Notes under the pieces: generated by a model
The model's input: the letters and a program-made list of their open reading frames with translations, nothing else
Told to the model about the DNA's origin: nothing
The model's database searches: none
Program-made: the position numbers and the translations under genes
NCBI RefSeq assembly: GCF_000814475.1
Contig: NZ_JSVC01000027.1
Coordinates: 124,001 to 188,000 of the forward strand
Length of the DNA: 64,000 nucleotides
Direction: 5' to 3'
From: Flavihumibacter solisilvae
GTDB lineage: Bacteria > Bacteroidota > Bacteroidia > Chitinophagales > Chitinophagaceae
Shown here: one piece after another, positions 17,337-24,671 of the stretch
Layout of the letters: each line of letters starts with the position of its first letter
How positions within the stretch are numbered: the first letter of the stretch is position 1

Positions 17337-17966
17337 ATGTTTCCCTTAAGATATTCAGGTTACCGCATGGATGATGAAGAAGAAAAACAAAGAGAAGACA
17401 AGCGTGATGAGCTTATCATGCTGAATAAGAGGCTGGAACAACAATTTTTTGAACAAAGGGCCGTGTACCTGTGGGGACCGGTGGACGATAAATCGGCCCG
17501 CGAGACAGTGACGAAGATGATGCTGCTCGATTCCGACAAGCCGGGTACAGAGATCAAATTCTATATCAACAGCCCGGGTGGGGTAGTTACCAGTGGCATG
17601 GTAATTTATGATACTATGAAGATGCTGAAAAGCCCGGTGAGTACCATTTGCATGGGACTTGCTGCTTCAATGGGTTCGATCCTGCTAAGCGGCGGGGTTA
17701 AAGGCCGCCGGTTTATTTACCCCCACGGTGAAGTGATGATTCACCAGCCGAGCCTCGGTGGCTATATGCAGGGAGTAAGTGCTGACCTTGAAATCCAGGC
17801 CAAGCAGACCAAAAGAGTTAAAGAGCTGGGAGCCAAAATCTTAGCAGAGAATTGTGGAAAAACCATGGCCCAGGTAATGAAGGACTTCGACCGGGATTAC
17901 TGGATGGATGCCCGCGAAGCGATTGAATATGGCATTGTGGACCAGATCATTGAAAAGAACAATTAA
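17337..17966 (+). CDS. ClpP paralogue (second copy)
   Basis: A 209-residue ClpP-family subunit with an intact Ser111-His136-Asp187 triad (GLAASMGSI, VMIHQPSL, DFDRDYWMD). It differs from the first copy in its N-terminus, which is strongly charged (MDDEEEKQREDKRDE) and lacks the long leader. It also has an LGGYMQG handle region instead of SGAIGGQ. Two active ClpP paralogues encoded in tandem suggest a mixed tetradecamer or two chambers with different partners (inference). An internal ATG at residue 11 (17367) is a possible alternative start. A hairpin terminator follows before clpX. Confidence 0.93.
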   Translation: MFPLRYSGYRMDDEEEKQREDKRDELIMLNKRLEQQFFEQRAVYLWGPVDDKSARETVTKMMLLDSDKPGTEIKFYINSPGGVVTSGMVIYDTMKMLKSPVSTICMGLAASMGSILLSGGVKGRRFIYPHGEVMIHQPSLGGYMQGVSADLEIQAKQTKRVKELGAKILAENCGKTMAQVMKDFDRDYWMDAREAIEYGIVDQIIEKNN

Positions 17967-18023
17967 GGTTTTAATCCGTTTTGTAGGATAAATACGTTTA
18001 TTTAACGTAATAAGTTACCGTAA

Positions 18024-18058
18024 ATAACCGTTCCGTCTAAGCGGAGCGGTTATTTATC
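18024..18058 (+). terminator. Hairpin terminator after the second clpP
   Basis: AACCGTTCCG (18026-18035) pairs with CGGAGCGGTT (18042-18051) with one wobble. It is followed by ATTTATCTTT, a weak U tract. Termination may be incomplete, allowing readthrough into clpX. Confidence 0.65.
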
Positions 18059-18080
18059 TTTACCAATCTAATGGATTAGA

Positions 18081-18088
18081 TACCTTTG
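18081..18088 (+). promoter_or_regulatory. -7 box of clpX
   Basis: TACCTTTG matches TAnnTTTG and ends 19 nt before the clpX ATG. This indicates that clpX has a promoter separate from the clpP pair. Confidence 0.6.
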
Positions 18089-18107
18089 CAACCAAGCAAC
18101 AGCGAGT

Positions 18108-19340
18108 ATGGCAAAAAACACTTTACATTGTTCGTTCTGCGGCAGAAGCCGGGATGAGGTGAAGATCCTGATCGCCGGACAGGACGGACATATCTGCGAA
18201 AACTGCGTTGAGCACGCACGCGAAATCATTGAACAGGAGTTACTGACACGCTCAGAGACAACCGGAAATGGTTTCAAACTGACAGTTAAGAAACCAATAG
18301 AAATAAAGCGATTCCTGGACGAATATGTTATTGGCCAGGATGATGCAAAAAAGGTACTTGCCGTGGCGGTTTACAACCACTACAAGCGACTTCAGCAAAA
18401 GACCACCGATGGAGATATTGATATTGAAAAGAGCAATATTGTCATGGTCGGCGAAACCGGTACGGGTAAGACCCTGCTGGCGAAAACTATCGCAAAGCTG
18501 CTGAATGTACCTTTCGCAATTGTTGATGCGACTGTTTTTACCGAAGCTGGTTATGTTGGTGAAGACGTTGAAAGTATCCTGACCCGCCTGCTGCAGGTGT
18601 GTAATTACGATGTAACCGCGGCAGAAAGAGGGATCGTTTATATTGACGAGATTGATAAAATCGCAAGAAAGGGAGACAATCCCTCCATTACCCGCGATGT
18701 AAGCGGCGAAGGTGTTCAGCAGGGATTACTGAAGCTGCTGGAAGGCACCGATGTGCTGGTGCCACCACAGGGTGGAAGAAAGCACCCGGAACAAAAGCTT
18801 ATTAAGATCAACACCCAGAATATTCTTTTCATTTGTGGTGGCGCATTTGACGGCGTTGACAAACTGATCGCAAGAAGGGTTAACACGAATGCGATCGGAT
18901 TCAACGTGAACAAAGAGCAACAGGAGGCTGCGAAGAAAAACCTGCTGCAGTACGTAAATGCCCAGGACCTGAAACATTTTGGTTTGATCCCTGAACTGCT
19001 CGGCCGTCTGCCGGTTGTAACCTATCTCAACCCGCTCGATGCCGAAACTCTCCGCTCAATTCTGACCGAGCCTAAGAATGCGCTGATCAAACAGTATAAG
19101 AAACTGTTTGAGATCGAAGGAATCGAACTTTCCATCGACAACGAAGTGCTTGATTTCATGGTGGCAAAAGCTATGGAATATAAGCTTGGTGCACGCGGAT
19201 TGCGCTCGATCTGTGAAAGCATTTTGACGGACGCCATGTTCGAGTTGCCGTCCAGCAAGGAAACCAAATTCCATCTCACCTTTGAATATGCTGAGAAGAA
19301 ATTTGACAAGAGCAAGATGAGCCTGCTCAAAGTAGCCTGA
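18108..19340 (+). CDS. clpX: ClpX, AAA+ unfoldase of the ClpXP protease
   Basis: A 410-residue ATPase that recognises, unfolds and feeds substrates to ClpP. The N-terminal C4 zinc finger uses Cys8, Cys11, Cys30 and Cys33. The AAA+ core shows Walker A GETGTGKT, Walker [11 protein letters not shown], the pore-1 loop GYVG and the RKH loop (GGRKHPEQ). It also keeps the ClpP-docking IGF tripeptide ([10 protein letters not shown]), so it can engage ClpP chambers. The sensor-2 helix [11 protein letters not shown] is near the C-terminus. It follows the two clpP genes with its own promoter. Confidence 0.97.
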   Translation: MAKNTLHCSFCGRSRDEVKILIAGQDGHICENCVEHAREIIEQELLTRSETTGNGFKLTVKKPIEIKRFLDEYVIGQDDAKKVLAVAVYNHYKRLQQKTTDGDIDIEKSNIVMVGETGTGKTLLAKTIAKLLNVPFAIVDATVFTEAGYVGEDVESILTRLLQVCNYDVTAAERGIVYIDEIDKIARKGDNPSITRDVSGEGVQQGLLKLLEGTDVLVPPQGGRKHPEQKLIKINTQNILFICGGAFDGVDKLIARRVNTNAIGFNVNKEQQEAAKKNLLQYVNAQDLKHFGLIPELLGRLPVVTYLNPLDAETLRSILTEPKNALIKQYKKLFEIEGIELSIDNEVLDFMVAKAMEYKLGARGLRSICESILTDAMFELPSSKETKFHLTFEYAEKKFDKSKMSLLKVA

Positions 19341-19352
19341 TAAATAATTAGC

Positions 19353-19529
19353 ATGAAGGAATTAATCGATCAACTGAAAGCGGAAGGATTAACTGAAGAA
19401 CAGGCCTATAAAGCTGTTGAGATTGTAAAGAACTTTGCGAAAGAAAAGTTCCCCATCTTCGGCGGTGCAATTGACAGGCTTTTTGAGAAGTATGGACCAA
19501 AGGATAAAGACGACGATTTTCTCGATTGA
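19353..19529 (+). CDS. Small 58-residue cytoplasmic protein, unknown function
   Basis: The ATG at 19353, 12 nt after the clpX stop, opens 58 codons. The product begins MKELIDQLKAEGLTEEQAYK and ends in an acidic tail, KDKDDDFLD. It is largely helical in appearance, highly charged, and has no signal or membrane segment. The EGLTEEQAYKAVEIV stretch resembles helix-turn modules of small regulatory proteins. Regular codon usage and a strong terminator 21 nt downstream support it as a real gene co-transcribed with clpX. A role as a ClpX-associated factor is only a guess from position. Confidence 0.75.
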   Translation: MKELIDQLKAEGLTEEQAYKAVEIVKNFAKEKFPIFGGAIDRLFEKYGPKDKDDDFLD

Positions 19530-19550
19530 TCGTGACCGATAGTTTATTAC

Positions 19551-19576
19551 AGCCCCGGTGTTACCGGGGCTTTTTT
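19551..19576 (+). terminator. Rho-independent terminator after clpX and the small ORF
   Basis: Perfect 9-bp stem AGCCCCGGT / ACCGGGGCT with a 3-nt loop and a six-T tail. Confidence 0.92.
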
Positions 19577-19581
19577 ATTGG

Positions 19582-19613
19582 AAAAAAAATTGCCGCTCCA
19601 AAAATGAAGCGGC
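19582..19613 (-). terminator. Rho-independent terminator after the acyl-CoA dehydrogenase gene
   Basis: GCCGCT (19592-19597) pairs with AGCGGC (19608-19613). On the minus strand the stem is followed by a run of eight T (complement of 19582-19589). It sits back to back with the plus-strand terminator at 19551-19576. Confidence 0.85.
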
Positions 19614-19648
19614 GTTCTATAGCAAGCAAACGAAGAAACAAATGTTTG

Positions 19649-20791
19649 TTACGCGTTCAATACTTCACGCGCGATGACGATCTTTTGAATTTCAGAAGTA
19701 CCTTCTCCTATCGTGCACAGCTTACTGTCACGATAAAATTTTTCAACCGGGAAGTCTTTCGTGTATCCATAACCGCCAAAGATCTGCACAGCGTCAGTGG
19801 CCACCTTCACAGCTACTTCACTTGCAAAGTATTTCGCCATGGCTGCTTCTTTTGTCATCGGTAAACCACGGTTCTTAAGATCTGCGGCCTGGTTTGTCAA
19901 TAATTCAGCTGCCATGATCTCTGTGGCCATGTCTGCAATTTTGAAAGAAATTCCCTGGAAACTTGCAATCGGTTTATCAAACTGGTGACGCTCTTGTGAA
20001 TATTTGATTGACGCTTCCATTGCGCCTTTGGCTATTCCCAATGATAAGGCTGCGATAGAGATTCTTCCACCATCGAGCACTTTCATCGACTGGCGGAAGC
20101 CATCACCCACTTTACCGAGTCGGTTGGCATCGGGGATCCGGCAATTGTCAAAAATCATTTCAGCTGTTTCACTGGCGCGCATCCCCAGCTTATTTTCCTT
20201 TTTGCCGCCACTGAAACCCGGTGTGCCCCTTTCCACGATGAAAGCAGTGGCATTGTCCCTTGTCCGGGCTTCCCCGGTACGGGCCACTACCACTGCTATG
20301 TCACCGCTTTTCCCATGTGTGATCCAGCACTTTGTGCCGTTTATTATCCACGAATCGCCATCACGGACGGCGGTCGTTTTCATGTTTCCAGCATCACTGC
20401 CTGTATTCGCCTCTGTAAGTCCCCATGCCCCAAGCCATTCAGCAGTAGCAAGCTTTGGAAGATATTTAGATTTCTGCTCCTCATTGCCGAAAGCCAGGAT
20501 ATGGCCCGTACACAATGAATTATGAGCCGCCAGGCTAAGTCCAATTGACCCGCAGACTTTGGCGACCTCCTGGATAATGGCTACATATTCCAGGTAACCA
20601 AGGCCAGCGCCTCCGTACTCTTCGGGTACCAGCACTCCCATTAAGCCATACTTTCCCATTTCCCGGAAGAGATGATCAGGAAACTCCTGCTTTTCATCCC
20701 ATTCCATTACGTGGGGTAATATGAATTGCCGGGCAAAGTCCCGGGCAGTGTCAGCAATCTGTTGCGTCAAAACGGTTGATTCCAGTTCCAT
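19649..20791 (-). CDS. Acyl-CoA dehydrogenase
   Basis: A 380-residue FAD-dependent dehydrogenase that oxidises acyl-CoA to 2-enoyl-CoA in fatty-acid or branched-chain amino-acid breakdown. The typical order is visible: N-terminal helical domain, beta domain with WGLTEANTGSDAGNMKTTA, and C-terminal helical domain with QIFGGYGYTKDFPVEKFYRD. The loop IGEGTSEIQ contains the expected catalytic glutamate. The length matches short/branched-chain or butyryl-CoA types; chain-length preference cannot be read. A 16-bp perfect palindrome 47 bp upstream is a good candidate for a TetR- or FadR-like operator. The adjacent genes are unrelated. Confidence 0.95.
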   Translation of the reverse strand: MELESTVLTQQIADTARDFARQFILPHVMEWDEKQEFPDHLFREMGKYGLMGVLVPEEYGGAGLGYLEYVAIIQEVAKVCGSIGLSLAAHNSLCTGHILAFGNEEQKSKYLPKLATAEWLGAWGLTEANTGSDAGNMKTTAVRDGDSWIINGTKCWITHGKSGDIAVVVARTGEARTRDNATAFIVERGTPGFSGGKKENKLGMRASETAEMIFDNCRIPDANRLGKVGDGFRQSMKVLDGGRISIAALSLGIAKGAMEASIKYSQERHQFDKPIASFQGISFKIADMATEIMAAELLTNQAADLKNRGLPMTKEAAMAKYFASEVAVKVATDAVQIFGGYGYTKDFPVEKFYRDSKLCTIGEGTSEIQKIVIAREVLNA

Positions 20792-20837
20792 TCCAGACTA
20801 TTTGAATACCATTGCAATATAAGAGGTTTTTTCTTGC

Positions 20838-20853
20838 ACTAACAAGTGTTAGT
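20838..20853. promoter_or_regulatory. 16-bp palindromic operator upstream of the acyl-CoA dehydrogenase gene
   Basis: ACTAACAAGTGTTAGT: 7-bp perfect arms with a 2-bp centre, 47 bp before the dehydrogenase ATG and touching the stop codon of the upstream gene. Size and symmetry are typical of TetR-family operators that control acyl-CoA catabolism. No TetR gene lies in the window. Confidence 0.6.
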
Positions 20854-21785
20854 TAGCGAAATTTACAATAAGGCTCCACTTTTCTTAACCAGTCCGTGTC
20901 CGCAAGATGGATTTTCATTAAATCCCCGATTGATTGGTACGCACCATGAGCATCCCGGTAGCTGATAACAGCGTTGGCCATCGGTCCCCTGAAATACGGG
21001 TGCTTTGACAATTCCTCCCTGTCTACTGTATTAATGTCAACCTGCAACGGCATGCCTGGATCCGGCTCCAGGTATGGTAGCAGCGTGTTCAACAGGGTAT
21101 CCCTGATTCCATACACTTCCAGCAACTGGCCAACACGGTAAAAGCCACCCAACTTATTCCTGTATCCAATGATCCTCGAGGCCAGCTTAGGACCGATTCC
21201 CGGCAGTGCGACCAGCACTGCACTATCGGCTGTATTAATATTGACTTTGGCTTTTACCCGGGGTTTATCCGGCCAGGATTTTTTATTGCCAGGAGGGTTG
21301 TGATCTGTGAGCTCCCTGATCCTTACATAAGGCTTCAATTTATCAGCGAGTGCTGCAGGAAGTCCATAAATATTATCGAGGTCGTCTGCTTTCCTGAATC
21401 TTCCCCCCTTTTCCAGGAACCTGCTTATTGTAAGCGTCGTTTTTTCCCTGACTCCCAGTTGCATCCATTCGCTGGGCGACGCCGTATTGGGATCGAAATA
21501 AAACAACTTTTGACTCGCCGTAAAAGTTGCAGGACGGTTGCGAGTCCACTTACCCGTATCATTGTTATATTGTCTCCTGTAGGCCGGTGAATCGCGCTGC
21601 CAGAGTTTTATCACAGCCATAGCCAGGCTGTCTTCCTCAACCACCCTGGACGCCGTTTCCGGTATAAACCGGGGCAAGATCAAAAGCACTACCAATACCA
21701 GGGCCAGCGCCATCACCGCCCATCTTTCCCTCCGGCTAAACGTTAGATAGTCCGCCGCCCAATTTCGCCAGTCATTCTTTTCCAT
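20853..21785 (-). CDS. Membrane-anchored helix-hairpin-helix protein (ComEA-like)
   Basis: A 310-residue protein with a short cytoplasmic N-terminus and one transmembrane helix (about 24-41, VMALALVLVVLLILPRF). The extracytoplasmic part contains three helix-hairpin-helix units. The second is clearest (INTADSAVLVALPGIGPKLA, about residues 190-210). The third starts DINTVDREELSKHP and the first FDPNTASPSEWMQLG. HhH units bind DNA backbones; in ComEA a single membrane-anchored HhH pulls incoming DNA into the periplasm. Three units and a larger size separate this from classical ComEA, and no other competence gene is nearby, so a DNA-uptake role is inference. Confidence 0.85.
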   Translation of the reverse strand: MEKNDWRNWAADYLTFSRRERWAVMALALVLVVLLILPRFIPETASRVVEEDSLAMAVIKLWQRDSPAYRRQYNNDTGKWTRNRPATFTASQKLFYFDPNTASPSEWMQLGVREKTTLTISRFLEKGGRFRKADDLDNIYGLPAALADKLKPYVRIRELTDHNPPGNKKSWPDKPRVKAKVNINTADSAVLVALPGIGPKLASRIIGYRNKLGGFYRVGQLLEVYGIRDTLLNTLLPYLEPDPGMPLQVDINTVDREELSKHPYFRGPMANAVISYRDAHGAYQSIGDLMKIHLADTDWLRKVEPYCKFR

Positions 21786-21840
21786 CCTGCGAATTAAACC
21801 TCATCAAGGTTGCCAAACAACCGTTTTTTCACGGTCCTTC

Positions 21841-21910
21841 ACCCGACGGGTGAGACCCGACGGGTGAGACCCGACGGGTGAGACCCGACGGGTGGGACCC
21901 GACGGGTGAA
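21841..21910. repeat. Five-copy 14-bp tandem repeat with near-palindromic units
   Basis: Five contiguous copies of ACCCGACGGGTGAG: three identical, the fourth ending GGG and the fifth GAA at the last bases. Each unit contains ACCCG-A-CGGGT, an inverted repeat with a single-base centre. The array fills the gap between the stop of the MBL-fold gene (21919) and the start of the HhH gene (21785), both on the minus strand. Transcripts across it could fold into serial or long-range hairpins. Confidence 0.9.
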
Positions 21911-21918
21911 CGTTAGGG

Positions 21919-22704
21919 TTAACAGGGAACGGTGACCGTAAGGCCATCGTAGGCGAGCTGCATGCCCGGGGGCAATGAGGCGTTTACCAGTTCGTGGAGT
22001 CCGAGCTGGTGGCTGATGTGCGTGAAGTAGGCGTTGGGAACGCCGATGGTCTGCACCATTTCGACGGCCTCGCCGAGGGTGAAATGGGAGATGTGTTTCT
22101 CGTGGCGGAGTGCATTCAGCACGAGGTGACTGCTGCCACGGATCTTCTGGATCTCCGGCTCGTCGATCCTGTTGGCGTCAGTAATATAGGTGAAATCACC
22201 GAAGCGGAAGCCGAGTACCGGCATCATCATATGCCATACGAGGATGGGCACGACCTCGATGTCACCAACGGTAAACGGATCCATATCAATGGCATTTATC
22301 TGGATATCCGGAACACCGGGATACCGCGTTTCTGCAAATGCATAGGGAAACTCACGGATGATCGCCATCTGCGTCATCTCGTTCGCGTAAATATGCATCG
22401 GCTGTTTTGAGAAGAAATTATAGGCGCGGACGTCATCCAGCCCGGCAATATGGTCTTTGTGAGGATGGGTGAATACAATACCATCGAGCTTTTTCACCTG
22501 GGCCCGCAGCATCTGGTAACGGAAGTCGGGGGTTGAGTCAACAACCAGGGTCGTCGTCGCCGATCTCACCAGTATGCTCGAGCGAAGCCGGTTGTCGCGC
22601 TTATCAGTGGAAGTGCAAACCTCACAACTGCACCCGATCATCGGAACGCCACTGCTGGTTCCGGTACCGAGAAATGTTATAGTGAGTGAGGAAGGTCGTT
22701 TCAT
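21919..22704 (-). CDS. MBL-fold metallohydrolase (PhnP/RNase Z-like branch)
   Basis: A 261-residue cytoplasmic hydrolase of the metallo-beta-lactamase fold. The metal-binding motif HPHKDHIAGLDD (about 79-90) is intact, a conserved Asp (ITDANRID) comes later, and a C-terminal His (FTHISHQLG) completes the set. The N-terminal FLGTGTSSGVPMIGCSCEVC is typical of the PhnP-like branch, whose members include cyclic phosphodiesterases. The Cys-x-Cys-x2-Cys cluster may bind an extra metal. Its ATG overlaps the preceding 97-residue gene by 4 bp, so the two are translationally coupled. The substrate is not identifiable. Confidence 0.9.
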   Translation of the reverse strand: MKRPSSLTITFLGTGTSSGVPMIGCSCEVCTSTDKRDNRLRSSILVRSATTTLVVDSTPDFRYQMLRAQVKKLDGIVFTHPHKDHIAGLDDVRAYNFFSKQPMHIYANEMTQMAIIREFPYAFAETRYPGVPDIQINAIDMDPFTVGDIEVVPILVWHMMMPVLGFRFGDFTYITDANRIDEPEIQKIRGSSHLVLNALRHEKHISHFTLGEAVEMVQTIGVPNAYFTHISHQLGLHELVNASLPPGMQLAYDGLTVTVPC

Positions 22705-22994
22705 AATTCACCAGGAGGATTTTCCTTTGCTTCGCGCGAACGCTCAAGAACCTCGTTGTACGTTTTTTTTGCTTCCGGCGTAAGGTCGTCTGGGTTCACT
22801 TTCAGCTGTGGAATAATGTCTATCAGCGTATTTATCCTCCCTTCGAGCTGGAGAAATTTATTCAGCACCACCACCTTTTTCTGTTCGAGTATGCAATAGC
22901 CGCTCTGAAAGGTTCCGCGTTCATACCTGACTATATATGACGCCTCCTCAAGCACCTGCTCGATCTTGTTTAAAGTAGCCTGGGTATATTTCAT
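22701..22994 (-). CDS. Small conserved-looking protein of unknown function
   Basis: A 97-residue protein I do not recognise. It is soluble, with an N-terminal helix (KYTQATLNKIEQVLEEASY), a beta-like middle (GYCILEQKKVVVLNKF) and a charged helical C-terminus. It overlaps the start of the MBL hydrolase by 4 bp (ATGA), implying a two-gene operon and perhaps a functional link. A TACTTTTG box sits only 5 nt before its ATG. Confidence 0.8.
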   Translation of the reverse strand: MKYTQATLNKIEQVLEEASYIVRYERGTFQSGYCILEQKKVVVLNKFLQLEGRINTLIDIIPQLKVNPDDLTPEAKKTYNEVLERSREAKENPPGEL

Positions 22995-22999
22995 AAAGT

Positions 23000-23007
23000 C
23001 AAAAGTA
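23000..23007 (-). promoter_or_regulatory. -7 box of the small gene/MBL hydrolase operon
   Basis: Minus-strand TACTTTTG (complement CAAAAGTA) ends 5 nt before the ATG at 22992-22994. This predicts a leaderless transcript. Confidence 0.55.
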
Positions 23008-23032
23008 AAATGAAAAAGTAAAAACCAGCGTT

Positions 23033-24589
23033 CTACTTCGACGTCATCTTTATTACCGGTACGATCATCTCTTCAAGGCTGATGCCGCCATGCTGGAAAG
23101 TGTTCCGGTAGTAGTTCACATAATGATTATAATTATTGGGATAGCAGAGATACCCGTCTTCCTTGGCAAAAATGTAGGATGAATTAACCGTCGGAACCGG
23201 CAGCCCGGCGTCCTTGGGATCCCGGATCGCCAGTACATCCTTTGCCTCGTAATTCAGGTTGCGACCATGTTTATAGCGAAGGTTGGTCGTGGTCTGCTTG
23301 TCGCCCACCACTTTATGTGGGGTATTCACCCGCACGGAACCGTGGTCTGTCGCCAGAACCAGGTTGATCTTTTTATCAGCGATCTTTTTCAGTGCCTGGA
23401 ACAGCGGGGAATGCTCAAACCAGCTGGTCGTAATGCTGCGGTAACTGATCTCGTCACTGGCGAGTTCTTTCAGCACCTCCATTTCAGTGCGGGCATGGCT
23501 GAGCATGTCCACGAAATTGTATACAATAATGTTCAGGTCATTGCCCAACAGGTTGTGGATATTATTCACAAGCTCGTTCCCTGCCTGGTGGTTTACCACC
23601 TTCACATAAGAATGCTTTATATCATCGCGCTTCAGCCTTTTCAGCTGGGCGTGGAAAAAATGATCTTCCTGCAGGTTCTTCCCACCTTCTTCTTCATCAT
23701 TCTTCCAGAGTTGCGGAAACTGCTTTTCAATCTCCAGTGGCATCAGTCCTGCAAAAAGCGCGTTCCGTGCATACTGAGTCGCAGTAGGCAGGATGCTGTA
23801 AAATGTATCTTCCTCGAGTATGCGAAAATATTCGGCAAAAATCGGTTGGATCGCTTTCCACTGGTCGAACCGCAGGTTGTCAAGCAGGATAAAAAAGGTC
23901 GGGACCTCCTTGCTGATATGCGGCAACACCTTAAACTTAAACAGGGTGTTCGACATGATCGGTGCATCATCAGAACGGGGGTTGACCCAGTTCAGGTAAT
24001 TGCGGCAGACAAACTTGCAGAATTCGGTATTGGCCTCCTCCTTCTGGGATTGCAGCACTTCCTGCATTTCCGGGCTATCGCTCTTTTCCATTTCCAGTTC
24101 CCAGTAGACCAGTTTTTTGTAGATGTCCATCCACTCGTTGTAGTCCGGGTTGCTGTTCAGTGCCATGAACAGGTTACGGAACTGTTGCTGGTAGGCGGAA
24201 GTGGTCCGCTCTGCAACAAGCCGTTTATTATCGAGGATCTTCTTCAGGCTGAGCAGCACCTGGTTGGGGTTCACCGGTTTGATCAGGTAGTCGCTGATCT
24301 GCGAGCCGATGGCTTCGTCCATCAGGTTCTCGGTTTCATTTTTTGTGATCAGTACAACGGGAATCTGTTGGTTAAGCTCCTTGATCTTCGCAAGGGTCTC
24401 CAGCCCGGTTATGCCGGGCATGGTCTCGTCAAGCAAAACGAGGTCAACCGGCTGTTGCTTTACAAATTCGATGGCGTCGAAACCGTTTGTCAGGGTATGT
24501 ACGGAATATCCTTTGTTTTCAAGGAACAGCTTCTGTGATTGCAGACTTTCTATTTCATCGTCTACCCAAAGAATGGTGGCTAATGGCAT
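23033..24589 (-). CDS. porX: PorX-type response regulator with PglZ domain
   Basis: A 518-residue two-domain regulator. The receiver domain covers about 1-120, with acidic residues Asp10/Asp11, phospho-acceptor Asp54 (LVLLDETMPG) and a conserved Lys (DYLIKPVNP). After a helical linker, a PglZ/alkaline-phosphatase-like domain occupies roughly 200-518, with FILLDNLRFDQW and the metal-type motif LATDHGSVRVNTPHK. This architecture is that of PorX, which with the sensor PorY controls type IX secretion and has phosphodiesterase activity. No PorY is in the window. A type IX cargo is encoded at 47249-49324. A -7 box ends 5 nt before the ATG. Confidence 0.94.
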   Translation of the reverse strand: MPLATILWVDDEIESLQSQKLFLENKGYSVHTLTNGFDAIEFVKQQPVDLVLLDETMPGITGLETLAKIKELNQQIPVVLITKNETENLMDEAIGSQISDYLIKPVNPNQVLLSLKKILDNKRLVAERTTSAYQQQFRNLFMALNSNPDYNEWMDIYKKLVYWELEMEKSDSPEMQEVLQSQKEEANTEFCKFVCRNYLNWVNPRSDDAPIMSNTLFKFKVLPHISKEVPTFFILLDNLRFDQWKAIQPIFAEYFRILEEDTFYSILPTATQYARNALFAGLMPLEIEKQFPQLWKNDEEEGGKNLQEDHFFHAQLKRLKRDDIKHSYVKVVNHQAGNELVNNIHNLLGNDLNIIVYNFVDMLSHARTEMEVLKELASDEISYRSITTSWFEHSPLFQALKKIADKKINLVLATDHGSVRVNTPHKVVGDKQTTTNLRYKHGRNLNYEAKDVLAIRDPKDAGLPVPTVNSSYIFAKEDGYLCYPNNYNHYVNYYRNTFQHGGISLEEMIVPVIKMTSK

Positions 24590-24594
24590 GAAGC

Positions 24595-24602
24595 CAAATG
24601 TA
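24595..24602 (-). promoter_or_regulatory. -7 box of porX
   Basis: Minus-strand TACATTTG (complement CAAATGTA), 5 nt from the porX ATG. It is divergent from the box at 24623-24630. Confidence 0.55.
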
Positions 24603-24622
24603 ATTTATCTGTAGCGGCTTCG

Positions 24623-24630
24623 TACTTTTG
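24623..24630 (+). promoter_or_regulatory. -7 box of the HD phosphohydrolase gene
   Basis: TACTTTTG matches TAnnTTTG and ends 41 nt before the ATG at 24672. Confidence 0.55.
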
Positions 24631-24671
24631 CCGGCCAACATTCACAGAATTTAACAAAATAAGTCAGGGTG

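Noticed and set aside
21841-21910. CRISPR array
   Set aside because: The 14-bp units are directly adjacent with no spacers and no cas genes are present; the same applies to the 11-bp array at 11436-11490.
23267-24538. 423-codon plus-strand ORF opposite porX
   Set aside because: It is antisense to a gene with clear receiver and PglZ motifs. The translation is His/Leu/Val-rich without domains, as expected of a shadow frame.
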